Source: Bacillota bacterium
GTDB lineage: Bacteria > Bacillota > Clostridia > Acetivibrionales > DSM-1351
Direction of reading: 5' to 3'
Assembly: GCA_023439045.1 (NCBI GenBank)
Contig: JAEXOY010000015.1
Coordinates: forward strand, 62,001 to 126,000
Length of the DNA: 64,000 bases
Position numbers and translations under genes: made by a program. Below are positions 8,500-15,881 of this stretch, in pieces. Under the pieces are notes generated by a model. That model saw only the letters and a list, made by a program, of their open reading frames with translations, was not told the origin of the DNA and did no database searches. Position 1 is the first letter of the stretch. The number at the start of each line of letters is the position of its first letter.

Positions 8500-8576
8500 G
8501 GCCCGGTAGTTCAGTTGGTTAGAATGCCAGCCTGTCACGCTGGAGGTCGAGGGTTCGAGCCCCTTCCGGGTCGCCA
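8500..8576 (+). tRNA. tRNA-Asp (anticodon GUC)
   Basis: 77 bases with CCA encoded. Acceptor GGCCCGG pairs with CCGGGTC with one G-U. Anticodon loop CTGTCAC gives GTC; the anticodon stem is CCAGC/GCTGG. Confidence 0.96.
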
Positions 8577-8580
8577 ATTT

Positions 8581-8656
8581 GCCCAGATAGCTCAGTCGGT
8601 AGAGCAAGGGACTGAAAATCCCTGTGTCGTTGGTTCGATTCCGACTCTGGGCACCA
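8581..8656 (+). tRNA. tRNA-Phe (anticodon GAA)
   Basis: 76 bases with CCA encoded. Acceptor GCCCAGA/TCTGGGC, anticodon stem AGGGA/TCCCT with loop CTGAAAA, T-loop GGTTCGATTCC. Confidence 0.96.
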
Positions 8657-8657
8657 A

Positions 8658-8682
8658 AGGATTTTTGTATATCAAAAATCCT
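8658..8682 (+). other. Perfect hairpin between tRNA-Phe and tRNA-Gly
   Basis: AGGATTTTTG (8658-8667), loop TATAT, CAAAAATCCT (8673-8682). It fills nearly the whole spacer and has no T-tract behind it, so it is not a terminator. Likely a processing element or transcript spacer. Confidence 0.8.
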
Positions 8683-8687
8683 AAGAT

Positions 8688-8762
8688 GCGGGTTTAACTC
8701 AGCGGTAGAGTGTCACCTTGCCAAGGTGAAAGTCGCGAGTTCAAATCTCGTAACCCGCTCCA
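8688..8762 (+). tRNA. tRNA-Gly (anticodon GCC)
   Basis: 75 bases with CCA encoded. Acceptor GCGGGTT/AACCCGC, anticodon stem TCACC/GGTGA with loop TTGCCAA, T-arm GAGTTCAAATCTC. Confidence 0.96.
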
Positions 8763-8799
8763 TTTTGAAACAGAGAACTTATAGTTGTCTGTTTCAAAA
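8763..8799 (+). other. Perfect hairpin between tRNA-Gly and tRNA-Cys
   Basis: TTTTGAAACAGA (8763-8774) pairs with TCTGTTTCAAAA (8788-8799) over 12 bp with a 13-base loop. Like the hairpin at 8658 it occupies the inter-tRNA spacer. Confidence 0.8.
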
Positions 8800-8804
8800 C
8801 ATCT

Positions 8805-8879
8805 GGCGCCATAGCCAAGTGGTAAGGCAGAAGTCTGCAAAACTTTTATTCCCCAGTTCAAGTCTGGGTGGCGCCTCCA
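8805..8879 (+). tRNA. tRNA-Cys (anticodon GCA)
   Basis: 75 bases with CCA encoded. Acceptor GGCGCCA/TGGCGCC, anticodon loop CTGCAAA giving GCA, T-arm CCCAGTTCAAGTCTGGG. Confidence 0.95.
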
Positions 8880-8900
8880 AATCATCACAATATATGTGAT

Positions 8901-8941
8901 ACAACAAAAGCTCCTGATTTCAGGAGCTTTTGTTGTTTTTG
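8901..8941 (+). terminator. Terminator of the tRNA cluster
   Basis: ACAACAAAAGCTCCTG (8901-8916), loop ATTT, CAGGAGCTTTTGTTGT (8921-8936), then a T run. A 16-bp perfect stem. Confidence 0.95.
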
Positions 8942-9210
8942 CGTATTTTCTGAATTAAAATCCCATAGATTGTCCTCTACCGAAAACTGTTAATTCATTG
9001 CTGGAATACATTAACAATTAACTATGTTGTTTTACATTTCCCTGGTATTGGGCTTACTGTTATTGCCCGCTGATTTAGATTTAGAATTTGATGAAACATT
9101 AATTGACGTCACTATAACATATCCAATGTTTGGTAGTGGCGTTAATGCTTTTTATATATAATAAAAGATTAAGCGGAATGGCTACAGAAAAAGCCACCAA
9201 TGTTCATCTT
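8942..9210 (+). other. Intergenic stretch with one doubtful small ORF
   Basis: The gap between the tRNA terminator and the response-regulator promoter. I see no RNA gene or recognisable protein. One open frame at 9024-9161 would encode 45 residues with a hydrophobic start (MLFYISLVLGLLLLPADLD) and an acidic, beta-prone remainder, but no good ribosome binding site precedes it. It may be a remnant of a larger gene or chance. Confidence 0.4.
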
Positions 9211-9243
9211 CTTCATAATATCTTCACACAAAACTGTTATGAT
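9211..9243 (+). promoter_or_regulatory. Response-regulator box plus -10 of the two-component operon
   Basis: CTTCATAATATCTTCACA (9211-9228) contains two CTTCA half-sites 11 bases apart, the spacing of OmpR/PhoB-type direct-repeat sites. Nine bases later comes TATGAT (9238-9243). There is no separate -35 element, which suggests activator-dependent transcription. The same arrangement recurs at 11485. The leader to the gene also folds ATCACTC (9263-9269) against GAGTGAT (9286-9292). Confidence 0.75.
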
Positions 9244-9367
9244 TACCGCAAAAAGTGAAATCATCACTCACCGAACACATATATGGAGTGATACAAGACT
9301 TTCTTGTAAATGCAGATTGAATAGCGGATAATATTTTTGAAGGGGATTTATATAGGAGGAAACTGCT

Positions 9368-10060
9368 ATGAGCTTTAGTGCAAAACGTATTCTTGTGGTG
9401 GATGATGAACCGAAGATTGTGGAAGTAGTGAAGTCTTATCTTGAAAACAGTGGATATGAGGTTTATGTGGCATACACGGGAAAACAATGTTATGAAACAA
9501 TGGAGATAATCTCTCCCTCACTTATAATCTTAGACTTAATGCTTCCAGATACCTCAGGTGAAGCGATTTGCAAGACACTGCGGAAAAAGTCCAAAATTCC
9601 TATCATCATGTTAACTGCAAAAGTTGAAGAAGAAGATATCATAAAGGGTTTGGGGACAGGAGCGGATGACTATATAACAAAACCCTTCAGCCCAAGGCAG
9701 CTAGTAGCCAGAGTAGAGGCTTTGCTGAGAAGAATGGAGTATGATTTTGGTCTCTTGCTAGCCTTTAATAAGGACGATCTGATTATAGATTTAGCAAATT
9801 ACGGAGTAAAGAAGAAGGGTGATATTATTAATCTCACACCCAATGAGTTTAAATTATTAAGTACTATGGTAAAATACCCCAAAAAGGTGTTTACACGTGA
9901 GGAGTTAATTAGCCTTGTGTTTGGACATGATTTTGATGGTTTTGACAGAACCATTGATACGCATATAAAGAACCTACGGCAGAAGATTGAAACAGATCCC
10001 AAAAACCCGCAGTATGTATTAACCGTACATGGAGTTGGCTATAGATTTGGTGGTGAGTAA
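9368..10060 (+). CDS. OmpR-family response regulator
   Basis: 230 residues: receiver domain (about 6-120) with acidic pair D12/D13, phospho-acceptor D56 in ILDLMLPD and the conserved lysine in ITKPF, then a winged-helix DNA-binding domain (about 135-228) ending TVHGVGYRFGGE. AGGAGG lies shortly before the ATG. The kinase gene starts one base after the stop, so the pair is coupled. The direct-repeat site at 9211 upstream of its own operon, and again before the membrane protein at 11563, is the probable target. The signal is unknown. Confidence 0.95.
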   Translation: MSFSAKRILVVDDEPKIVEVVKSYLENSGYEVYVAYTGKQCYETMEIISPSLIILDLMLPDTSGEAICKTLRKKSKIPIIMLTAKVEEEDIIKGLGTGADDYITKPFSPRQLVARVEALLRRMEYDFGLLLAFNKDDLIIDLANYGVKKKGDIINLTPNEFKLLSTMVKYPKKVFTREELISLVFGHDFDGFDRTIDTHIKNLRQKIETDPKNPQYVLTVHGVGYRFGGE

Positions 10061-10061
10061 A

Positions 10062-11447
10062 ATGAAGTCAAGTTTGACTACAAAGCTGTCCTTGTCCTAT
10101 GTACTGGTAATAATCCTGGTAGTTTCCGTGGTTAGCTTTTTTACAAACTTCCTTCTGGAAAATCAGTTTAGAGACTACATTATACAGCAGCAGGAGCAGA
10201 AGAATAAAGAGCTTGTTACAATGATTACACAACAGTATAACGATGACAACAGCTGGGGTAGGGAGGTTATCCAGAACATTGGCCTGAACGCTCTAGAACA
10301 GGGGCTGATTATTAGGGTTAGTGATAAATCTGACAAGGTTATCTGGGACGCAACGCAGCATAACAATGGGCTTTGTATGCAGATGATTTCACATATGGCA
10401 CAGAACATGAATAGTCGCTATCGTAACTTCAAGGGTGGGTATGTAGAAACCCAATATCCCGTGGTCAAAGACTCTATTCAGGTCGGAAAGGTTGAAGTAG
10501 GGTATTACGGGCCCTTCTATTTAACAGATAATGATTTGAGGTTTATCAATACACTGAATAGAGCTCTAATTGCAGTGGGTATTTTCTCATTGTTTTTCTC
10601 TCTGGTATTAGGAACCTTTATGGCTAGACGCCTAAGTAGGCCAATTTCAAGGGTAATTGATACTGCTGAGCAAATTTCAAAGGGGTACTATGGTGATAGA
10701 ATACTAGAAAAGTCTAGCACAAAGGAGATTTTGAAGCTAACGGGGACCATTAACAACCTTGCAGAGACTTTGGAAAAACAAGAAATGCTTAGAAAACGGA
10801 TGGCTGCTGATGTGGCTCATGAGTTAAGAACGCCTCTAACTACTTTGCAAAGTCACATGGAAGCTCTGATTGACGGTATTTGGCATCCGGATTCTGAGAG
10901 GCTCAAAAGCTGTCATGAGGAAATATTGCGGATTAATCGTATGGTTGGTGATCTTGAAAAGCTGGCAAAATATGAAAACGATAATTTGATGCTTGATAAA
11001 TCTGAATTTAATATTGCAGAACTGATTGAAAGACTTAGCCATAACTTTGAAGCAGATTTCAAGAACAAGAGGATTGAAGTTATCATTGAAATACATGACG
11101 AAATGCTATATGCAGACAAGGACAAAATCAGTCAGGTATTGGTAAACCTTTTATCCAACGCTTTAAAATATACCCCTGAAGGTGGTACGGTCAAGATATC
11201 AGCACGAAGGCACGATAAAGCACTAGAGATAAGCGTGAAAGACAATGGTATTGGGATAGGTCAAGAAGATTTACCTTATATATTTGAACGTTTTTATCGT
11301 GTTGATAAGTCTCGAAACAGACTAACTGGAGGGGCAGGGATTGGACTAACCATTGCCAAAGCCATTGTGGATGCGCATAAGGGCAATCTCACTGTAAGAA
11401 GTGAGCCAGAACAGGGAACAGAATTTATTGTAGTCTTACCCAAATAA
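10062..11447 (+). CDS. Membrane sensor histidine kinase (BaeS-like architecture)
   Basis: 461 residues from ATG 10062; the longer open frame beginning at 10029 lies inside the regulator gene and lacks a ribosome site. Two membrane helices (about 8-30 and 170-192) flank an extracellular sensor domain of about 140 residues. HAMP follows (about 195-245), then the phospho-acceptor motif VAHELRTPL and a complete ATPase domain with N box (NLLSNALKYTPEGG), G1 (DNGIGI) and G2 (GGAGIGL). It phosphorylates the adjacent regulator by family logic. GGTGGTGAG at the regulator's end serves as ribosome binding site. Confidence 0.94.
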   Translation: MKSSLTTKLSLSYVLVIILVVSVVSFFTNFLLENQFRDYIIQQQEQKNKELVTMITQQYNDDNSWGREVIQNIGLNALEQGLIIRVSDKSDKVIWDATQHNNGLCMQMISHMAQNMNSRYRNFKGGYVETQYPVVKDSIQVGKVEVGYYGPFYLTDNDLRFINTLNRALIAVGIFSLFFSLVLGTFMARRLSRPISRVIDTAEQISKGYYGDRILEKSSTKEILKLTGTINNLAETLEKQEMLRKRMAADVAHELRTPLTTLQSHMEALIDGIWHPDSERLKSCHEEILRINRMVGDLEKLAKYENDNLMLDKSEFNIAELIERLSHNFEADFKNKRIEVIIEIHDEMLYADKDKISQVLVNLLSNALKYTPEGGTVKISARRHDKALEISVKDNGIGIGQEDLPYIFERFYRVDKSRNRLTGGAGIGLTIAKAIVDAHKGNLTVRSEPEQGTEFIVVLPK

Positions 11448-11484
11448 GAGGTTTAAATGCCAGAATTCCTATTTAAATAATATT

Positions 11485-11517
11485 CTTCATAATTTCTTCA
11501 CATAAGTTTTGTAAAAT
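11485..11517 (+). promoter_or_regulatory. Second response-regulator box plus -10
   Basis: CTTCATAATTTCTTCACA (11485-11502) matches the site at 9211 in 17 of 18 bases and is followed, again after exactly 9 bases, by a -10-like TAAAAT (11512-11517). It lies 46 bases before the next gene's start, so that gene is probably controlled by the same regulator. Confidence 0.78.
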
Positions 11518-11562
11518 CATCCATGTCATACAGACAAAATTTTTTGTAAAGGGGTTAGTCAT

Positions 11563-12045
11563 ATGAGCGATGTAATGACACATTATATGGAATTACTGGC
11601 AACAAATCAGCCATGGAACCTTCTGATATTTATGGCAGTTCCGGTTATCTGCGCAGAAACTCTTGCAATTTCAGAGTTGATTATCCTTTTCACCAGAAAT
11701 TTGACCGGTAAAGCAAAAGCAGTCAGTAAAGTAACTGGTACTTTTGCAGGTTTATATTTCTTGGGTGTTTTTATTTACCTATTTATCAGCACTGTTATTC
11801 CGCTTACTATCAATGGAGGATGGAGAGGGCCTGTTGACGTTATAGCTGTTGGTTTCTACCTTTCGGGCATCATTCCCTTTCTTGGGATAGCGCTCCTTGA
11901 GATTGGTGCTATTGGGAGAAATAGAGATGAAATAGGCAAACTAAAATTACACGCAATATTTATTGGTGTATTTCTTGTAGTGGCGCACATAGCGATGATA
12001 TTTGGAATGCTAAGTCCCGACTTACATATGATGATGGATATGTAA
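11563..12045 (+). CDS. Four-helix membrane protein, two-component target
   Basis: 160 residues with four hydrophobic segments (about 18-40, 55-78, 90-112 and 128-150) and short loops. The C-terminus is rich in methionine and histidine (SPDLHMMMDM), a feature often seen in metal-handling membrane proteins but not diagnostic. I believe similar clostridial proteins are listed as a domain of unknown function; I could not check. AAAGGGG at 11548-11554 precedes the ATG by 8 bases. The shared regulator site at 11485 ties its expression to the two-component system immediately upstream. Confidence 0.8.
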   Translation: MSDVMTHYMELLATNQPWNLLIFMAVPVICAETLAISELIILFTRNLTGKAKAVSKVTGTFAGLYFLGVFIYLFISTVIPLTINGGWRGPVDVIAVGFYLSGIIPFLGIALLEIGAIGRNRDEIGKLKLHAIFIGVFLVVAHIAMIFGMLSPDLHMMMDM

Positions 12046-12185
12046 TTAACCTTCATTTGCTAAAGGCTGCAATAAAGTTTATACCTATTCTTTACTGGGT
12101 TATTGTTATTAAGAACTTTAGATTTTTGATATGCTCCCTTATGGTATACAGTTAAAACTGTTACTAAAAGGAGGGCATATTTTTT

Positions 12186-12290
12186 ATGAGACGAATAATA
12201 GACGAGAAATTGAAATATGTTTTCAAAAGGAAGGAAATTCAGTACTCACACCCCAATCAAATTTTGGTATGTGTAAATATTTCAATGTGA
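12186..12290 (+). CDS. Possible 34-residue small protein
   Basis: An open frame with a strong ribosome binding site (AAGGAGG, 12168-12174, 11 bases before ATG) encoding a basic N-terminal half (MRRIIDEKLKYVFKRK) and a short hydrophobic tail. It sits alone in the 377-base gap between 12045 and 12423, in which I see nothing else apart from the promoter at 12325. It may be a real micro-protein or the 5' remnant of a lost gene. Confidence 0.4.
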   Translation: MRRIIDEKLKYVFKRKEIQYSHPNQILVCVNISM

Positions 12291-12324
12291 CTCCATGTGA
12301 CTAAGCCTTTTTTTTATCTTTATA

Positions 12325-12351
12325 TTGTTATTTTGTTACATATGATATAAT
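12325..12351 (+). promoter_or_regulatory. Promoter of the receiver/GGDEF-like gene
   Basis: TGATATAAT (12343-12351) is an extended -10 element. TTGTTA lies at 12325-12330 with a short 15-base spacer, so the extended -10 probably dominates. Confidence 0.6.
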
Positions 12352-12422
12352 ATTATCGAAGAGAGTCACATATAGAAAGAGGGCCATTAATACTAATGGT
12401 CTAAGCAAAGGGGATCATTAAA

Positions 12423-13355
12423 ATGTTCAAAAAGAAAATTCTTATTGTTGATGATACCGAGCTAATGCAGAAACTTATATCCGACATATTAATTGCAGCA
12501 GATTATGATATTATTACGGCGTCAAATGGAGTTGAAGGGTTAAAAAAGGTTCGTGCCGAAAAGCCAGATTTGGTTCTTTTGGACGTAATTATGCCAGAGA
12601 TGGATGGGTTTGAAGTATGTAGGACATTAAGGGCAGACGATGGAAATAATCTAATGCCTATCATTATGCTTACATCCCAAGAACAAGAAGATGATAAGGT
12701 GGCAGGGCTGGAGTTGGGTGCTGATGATTATATCATTAAGCCTTTTAATCCTAGGGAGTTATTAAGCAGAGTTAGGAATACTCTTCGAAGGATAGATAGA
12801 AACAGAAGGGCAAATCCTCTCACTGGATTACCTGGTAACCTTGAAATAATGGCGGAATTAACAGCTCGCATTGAGAGCAGAAGTCAATTTAATGTAGTGT
12901 ATGCAGACTTAGATAACTTCAAAGCTTTTAATGATGTTTATGGCTTTGCAAACGGTGATTTGGCCATAAAGATGACTGCTGATATTATTACCGACTGTGT
13001 AAAGGCCTATGGCAACCATAACGACTTTATTGGTCATATTGGCGGAGATGATTATGTATTTATTACTACAAATGAAGTTTCAGACAGTATATGTGAAGCA
13101 GTAATATCTGAGTTTGACAAAAAGATTGCTACATTGTATTCTGAAAGGGATAGAAATAAAGGTTTTATAACCACCAAGAACAGGCAGGGAGAAATAACAA
13201 TATATCCCTTGATGACTATCTCTTTAGGTGTAGTTTCAAACCTACACAGGTACATTAGTTCTCATATTGAGATAGCAGAGATTGCTGCTGAGCTAAAGAA
13301 ATGTGCTAAGTCATTTCAGGGCAGTATTTATGTAAGGGATAGAAGAACATACTAA
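12423..13355 (+). CDS. Response regulator with GGDEF-like output domain
   Basis: 310 residues: receiver domain (about 3-122) with D10/D11, phospho-acceptor D54 in LLDVIMPEMDG and lysine in IIKPF, then a GGDEF-type domain (about 133-300) with NPLTGLPGN, YADLDNFKAFND and the signature GGDDY where GGDEF/GGEEF is expected. The glutamate that normally contributes to metal binding and catalysis is aspartate. Diguanylate cyclase activity is therefore uncertain; it may be weak, or the domain may bind GTP or act as a signalling platform. The two genes behind it start 28 bases downstream and probably share its transcript. Confidence 0.88.
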   Translation: MFKKKILIVDDTELMQKLISDILIAADYDIITASNGVEGLKKVRAEKPDLVLLDVIMPEMDGFEVCRTLRADDGNNLMPIIMLTSQEQEDDKVAGLELGADDYIIKPFNPRELLSRVRNTLRRIDRNRRANPLTGLPGNLEIMAELTARIESRSQFNVVYADLDNFKAFNDVYGFANGDLAIKMTADIITDCVKAYGNHNDFIGHIGGDDYVFITTNEVSDSICEAVISEFDKKIATLYSERDRNKGFITTKNRQGEITIYPLMTISLGVVSNLHRYISSHIEIAEIAAELKKCAKSFQGSIYVRDRRTY

Positions 13356-13383
13356 TATATATAATAATTTCTTGGAGAGACTT

Positions 13384-13917
13384 ATGAAAAAATATTTACA
13401 GGGCAGTTGGAATGTAATAAAAAATTATTTGTTTGGAATGCTTTTTTTCTATATTTTCTACATCGGCTTTTATGGTAAATCAACACTTTTTTCTATTGCA
13501 ATCTATATAATAATGGTACTTCTTATTTATAATGAGATGGCTCATTATGTCGGTAAGGATAAGAGAAAATTTGGCAAAAACACATTGTTTGATGGTGCAA
13601 TCTATGGACTTATAGCAATAGTTCCATTCGCTTTAATACAGATAATAATCTATTTCCTTAACTTTGATTTTACATGGATTAAATTTGATGTTTTTAAGAT
13701 GACAATGATCAAAGGTTTTATGGCTCCTATGCTTTTTATAATTAAGGGTTTGGGAAACACCATCTGGGCCTATATGGTAGGTTGGGCATCTTTAATAGTA
13801 TTTTCATTTTTAGGGTATTTTGCTGGATATAAAGGCTTTGACCTCTCAATGCATTTAAGAAAGCTAGTTGGCTTAGCACCAAAGAAACCACAACCAAAGA
13901 AAGGTATTAGAAGATGA
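13384..13917 (+). CDS. Small integral membrane protein of unknown function
   Basis: 177 residues from ATG 13384, which follows GGAGA by about 5 bases; the TTG nine bases into the longer frame has no binding site. Four to five hydrophobic segments: about 14-35, 38-55, 78-100, 115-130 and 135-158. The C-terminus is strongly basic (KKPQPKKGIRR) and should be cytoplasmic. I do not recognise a family. Its stop overlaps the next start (ATGA), implying tight coupling with the HEAT-like protein. Confidence 0.75.
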   Translation: MKKYLQGSWNVIKNYLFGMLFFYIFYIGFYGKSTLFSIAIYIIMVLLIYNEMAHYVGKDKRKFGKNTLFDGAIYGLIAIVPFALIQIIIYFLNFDFTWIKFDVFKMTMIKGFMAPMLFIIKGLGNTIWAYMVGWASLIVFSFLGYFAGYKGFDLSMHLRKLVGLAPKKPQPKKGIRR

Positions 13918-14747
13918 AATTGAGTCGCACAATTTGTGCTAGTTACAATAAAGCAATTGAAGATGGTTTTAATGCTTACCTTGAGAAAAATGCAACTTCT
14001 GAAAAATGTGATTTAAGGATAGATGAAGGAAAGCTCATTAATGAAATAGAAGGTAAATGGTTGGATAAAACAATAGAAGGTATGGGTACTACAGCAAGAC
14101 AATATATTGAATCTATAGATGGCTTTGAGGACGTTATAGATTTTTTTATTGAGTTTGCAGAATTATCAGATGTCGGGGTACCTGATATAGTTTTGGACAA
14201 ACTGAAAAAGTATCCTAAAGAAGCATCGGATAAGCTATTTTCATTTGTATTAAATTTATTTGACCAACAAAAACCTGAAAACAACATTGCAGCTTCCCAG
14301 GCAGTATATGCAATAGGAAGCTTAGGAACGCCAGAATACAGTAAGCTTTTGCCACAGTTGCTAAATAAGACCTACGATAATGAAATGCTTTCTGAATCAG
14401 TTTGTGCTGCTATCTCAGAGTATGGTGCTGATGCCCTTGATGACATTATTGAGGCATATTGCAATAGCACAAATAACGAAGTAAAGCAATATCTCTTAAC
14501 CTGCGTTGTTGAAGCTACAAGGGAACAAAAATCAGATAAGGCTTTTTACTTCCTTAAAGAGGCGTTCAGGCAATCTGGTAATATACAAGTAGAGCTTGAG
14601 GTGTTGGGTGACTATGGTGATAGTAGAGCCATACCAATGCTTAGAGGATATGTACAGAGAAATAGAGAACAGCTTAGTAAGCAGATTTTAAATAACTTTT
14701 TGGCGGTTATAAAGAAACTAGGTGGAGATATAGACGACTTATTATAA
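13914..14747 (+). CDS. HEAT-repeat-like alpha-helical protein
   Basis: 277 residues, almost entirely helical by composition. The second half has repeated helix pairs, for example ASQAVYAIGSLGTPEYSKLL, AAISEYGADALDDIIEAYC and LEVLGDYGDSRAIPMLRGYV, which look like HEAT/armadillo-type repeats used for protein binding. No catalytic motif. It overlaps the membrane protein gene by four bases, so a membrane-protein/adaptor pair is plausible. The terminator at 14807 ends the unit. Confidence 0.75.
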   Translation: MKLSRTICASYNKAIEDGFNAYLEKNATSEKCDLRIDEGKLINEIEGKWLDKTIEGMGTTARQYIESIDGFEDVIDFFIEFAELSDVGVPDIVLDKLKKYPKEASDKLFSFVLNLFDQQKPENNIAASQAVYAIGSLGTPEYSKLLPQLLNKTYDNEMLSESVCAAISEYGADALDDIIEAYCNSTNNEVKQYLLTCVVEATREQKSDKAFYFLKEAFRQSGNIQVELEVLGDYGDSRAIPMLRGYVQRNREQLSKQILNNFLAVIKKLGGDIDDLL

Positions 14748-14806
14748 AATATAAAAGTTGATAAATAGATAACCACAATTATATATAGGCCAATATATTT
14801 AAGTAG

Positions 14807-14838
14807 ACAAGTCCTTTTTTCGGGCTTGTTTATTTTTT
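14807..14838 (+). terminator. Terminator after the HEAT-like gene
   Basis: ACAAGTCC (14807-14814) pairs with GGGCTTGT (14822-14829), one G-U, followed by TTATTTTTT. Confidence 0.8.
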
Positions 14839-14932
14839 AGTAATTTATATGCATATTAGTACAGGTTCTGAATATTCATATTAGTGACAAACATAATTCC
14901 ACCTTTAGCAGCGAAAGGAATGATAAACTAAT

Positions 14933-15676
14933 ATGATAGTCTTAATCCGCAGAAGAAATTTTTTATTTGTAGCACTCTTACTCTTGCTGTCCATTACGGT
15001 ATTTGGCTTTGGATTCGCAGTTGACTATGCAACACCAGTATCGGGAGAGTCTCTTACAAAAACAGTTATAATTGATGCTGGGCATGGAGGTGAAGATCCC
15101 GGTGCTGTCAGCGATTATTCAGGATTGAAAGAAAAGGACGTTAATCTGGATATAGCTTTAATGGTTAAGGAGTTGCTTGAAAAAAGCAACTACAAGGTTA
15201 TTCTGACTAGAGATTCTGACAAGTTGGTATATAGCGAAGGAACCAGCAATATTATACAAAAAAGAAAGCAAGATTTGTTAAGAAGAAAGCAATTAATGGA
15301 TGAGGGTGGTGCTGATATTGTAGTGAGTATTCATCTCAACAAATTCCCTCAGACCCAATATCATGGTGCACAAACATTCTTTCCCCCAAACTCACCTGAA
15401 AGTCAAAAGCTTGCCAACGATATACAGAATACCATAAGGCTTAATGTTGATAATGCTAACCAACGGGTTGCGCTAGTGAAAAAAGACCAGATAATAATCC
15501 TAAAGAATTTAAAGACCCCTACAGTTATTGTTGAATGTGGGTTCTTATCAAATGCAGATGAAGAAAAGCTACTATGTCAAAAAGATTATCAGAGTAAGCT
15601 AGCTGATGCAATAAAATTAGGCATTGACGGTTACTTTTCACAGTCAAATAAGGCTATAGACATACCACAACAGTAA
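14933..15676 (+). CDS. cwlD: N-acetylmuramoyl-L-alanine amidase, CwlD-like
   Basis: 247 residues: an N-terminal signal or anchor helix (9-28) and an Amidase_3 domain. Zinc ligands and catalysis are visible as IDAGHGGEDPG, the glutamate in LKEKDVNLDIA, VSIHLNKF and the terminal glutamate in VECGFLSN. CwlD removes peptides from muramic acid so that muramic-delta-lactam can form in the spore cortex; the size and single-domain build fit CwlD better than vegetative amidases with wall-binding repeats. AAAGGA is 13 bases before the ATG, a long spacing. Confidence 0.88.
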   Translation: MIVLIRRRNFLFVALLLLLSITVFGFGFAVDYATPVSGESLTKTVIIDAGHGGEDPGAVSDYSGLKEKDVNLDIALMVKELLEKSNYKVILTRDSDKLVYSEGTSNIIQKRKQDLLRRKQLMDEGGADIVVSIHLNKFPQTQYHGAQTFFPPNSPESQKLANDIQNTIRLNVDNANQRVALVKKDQIIILKNLKTPTVIVECGFLSNADEEKLLCQKDYQSKLADAIKLGIDGYFSQSNKAIDIPQQ

Positions 15677-15700
15677 CCTTTCTACATAAAAATGTTCACA

Positions 15701-15772
15701 CTGGGGATTCTCCCCGGAGTTTTCAATAAGCACCTTGCGCACATAATAAATATGCCTGCAAGGTGCTTTTAA
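15701..15772 (+). terminator. Tandem hairpins ending cwlD
   Basis: CTGGGGA/TCCCCGG (15701-15717) is followed by AAGCACCTTGC (15728-15738) pairing perfectly with GCAAGGTGCTT (15758-15768) and TTTT. The second hairpin is the likely terminator. Confidence 0.75.
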
Positions 15773-15774
15773 TA

Positions 15775-15803
15775 TTGGATTTGAATAACCCTTCTGATAT
15801 AAT
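15775..15803 (+). promoter_or_regulatory. Promoter of the ABC-F gene
   Basis: TTGGAT (15775-15780), 17-base spacer, TATAAT (15798-15803) with an extended TGA just before it. The leader is about 70 bases. Confidence 0.75.
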
Positions 15804-15881
15804 GAAACTTGTTTATGTTTGTAAATTCAATTGTTTGAATAAAACAAACGCTCAAAAATGCTAAAAATGGGGAAGACGTAA

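Noticed and set aside
8380..8899. Open reading frames of 64-105 residues on both strands over the tRNA cluster
   Set aside because: They run straight through five well-folded tRNA genes and have no ribosome sites; the reading frames are by-products of tRNA sequence.
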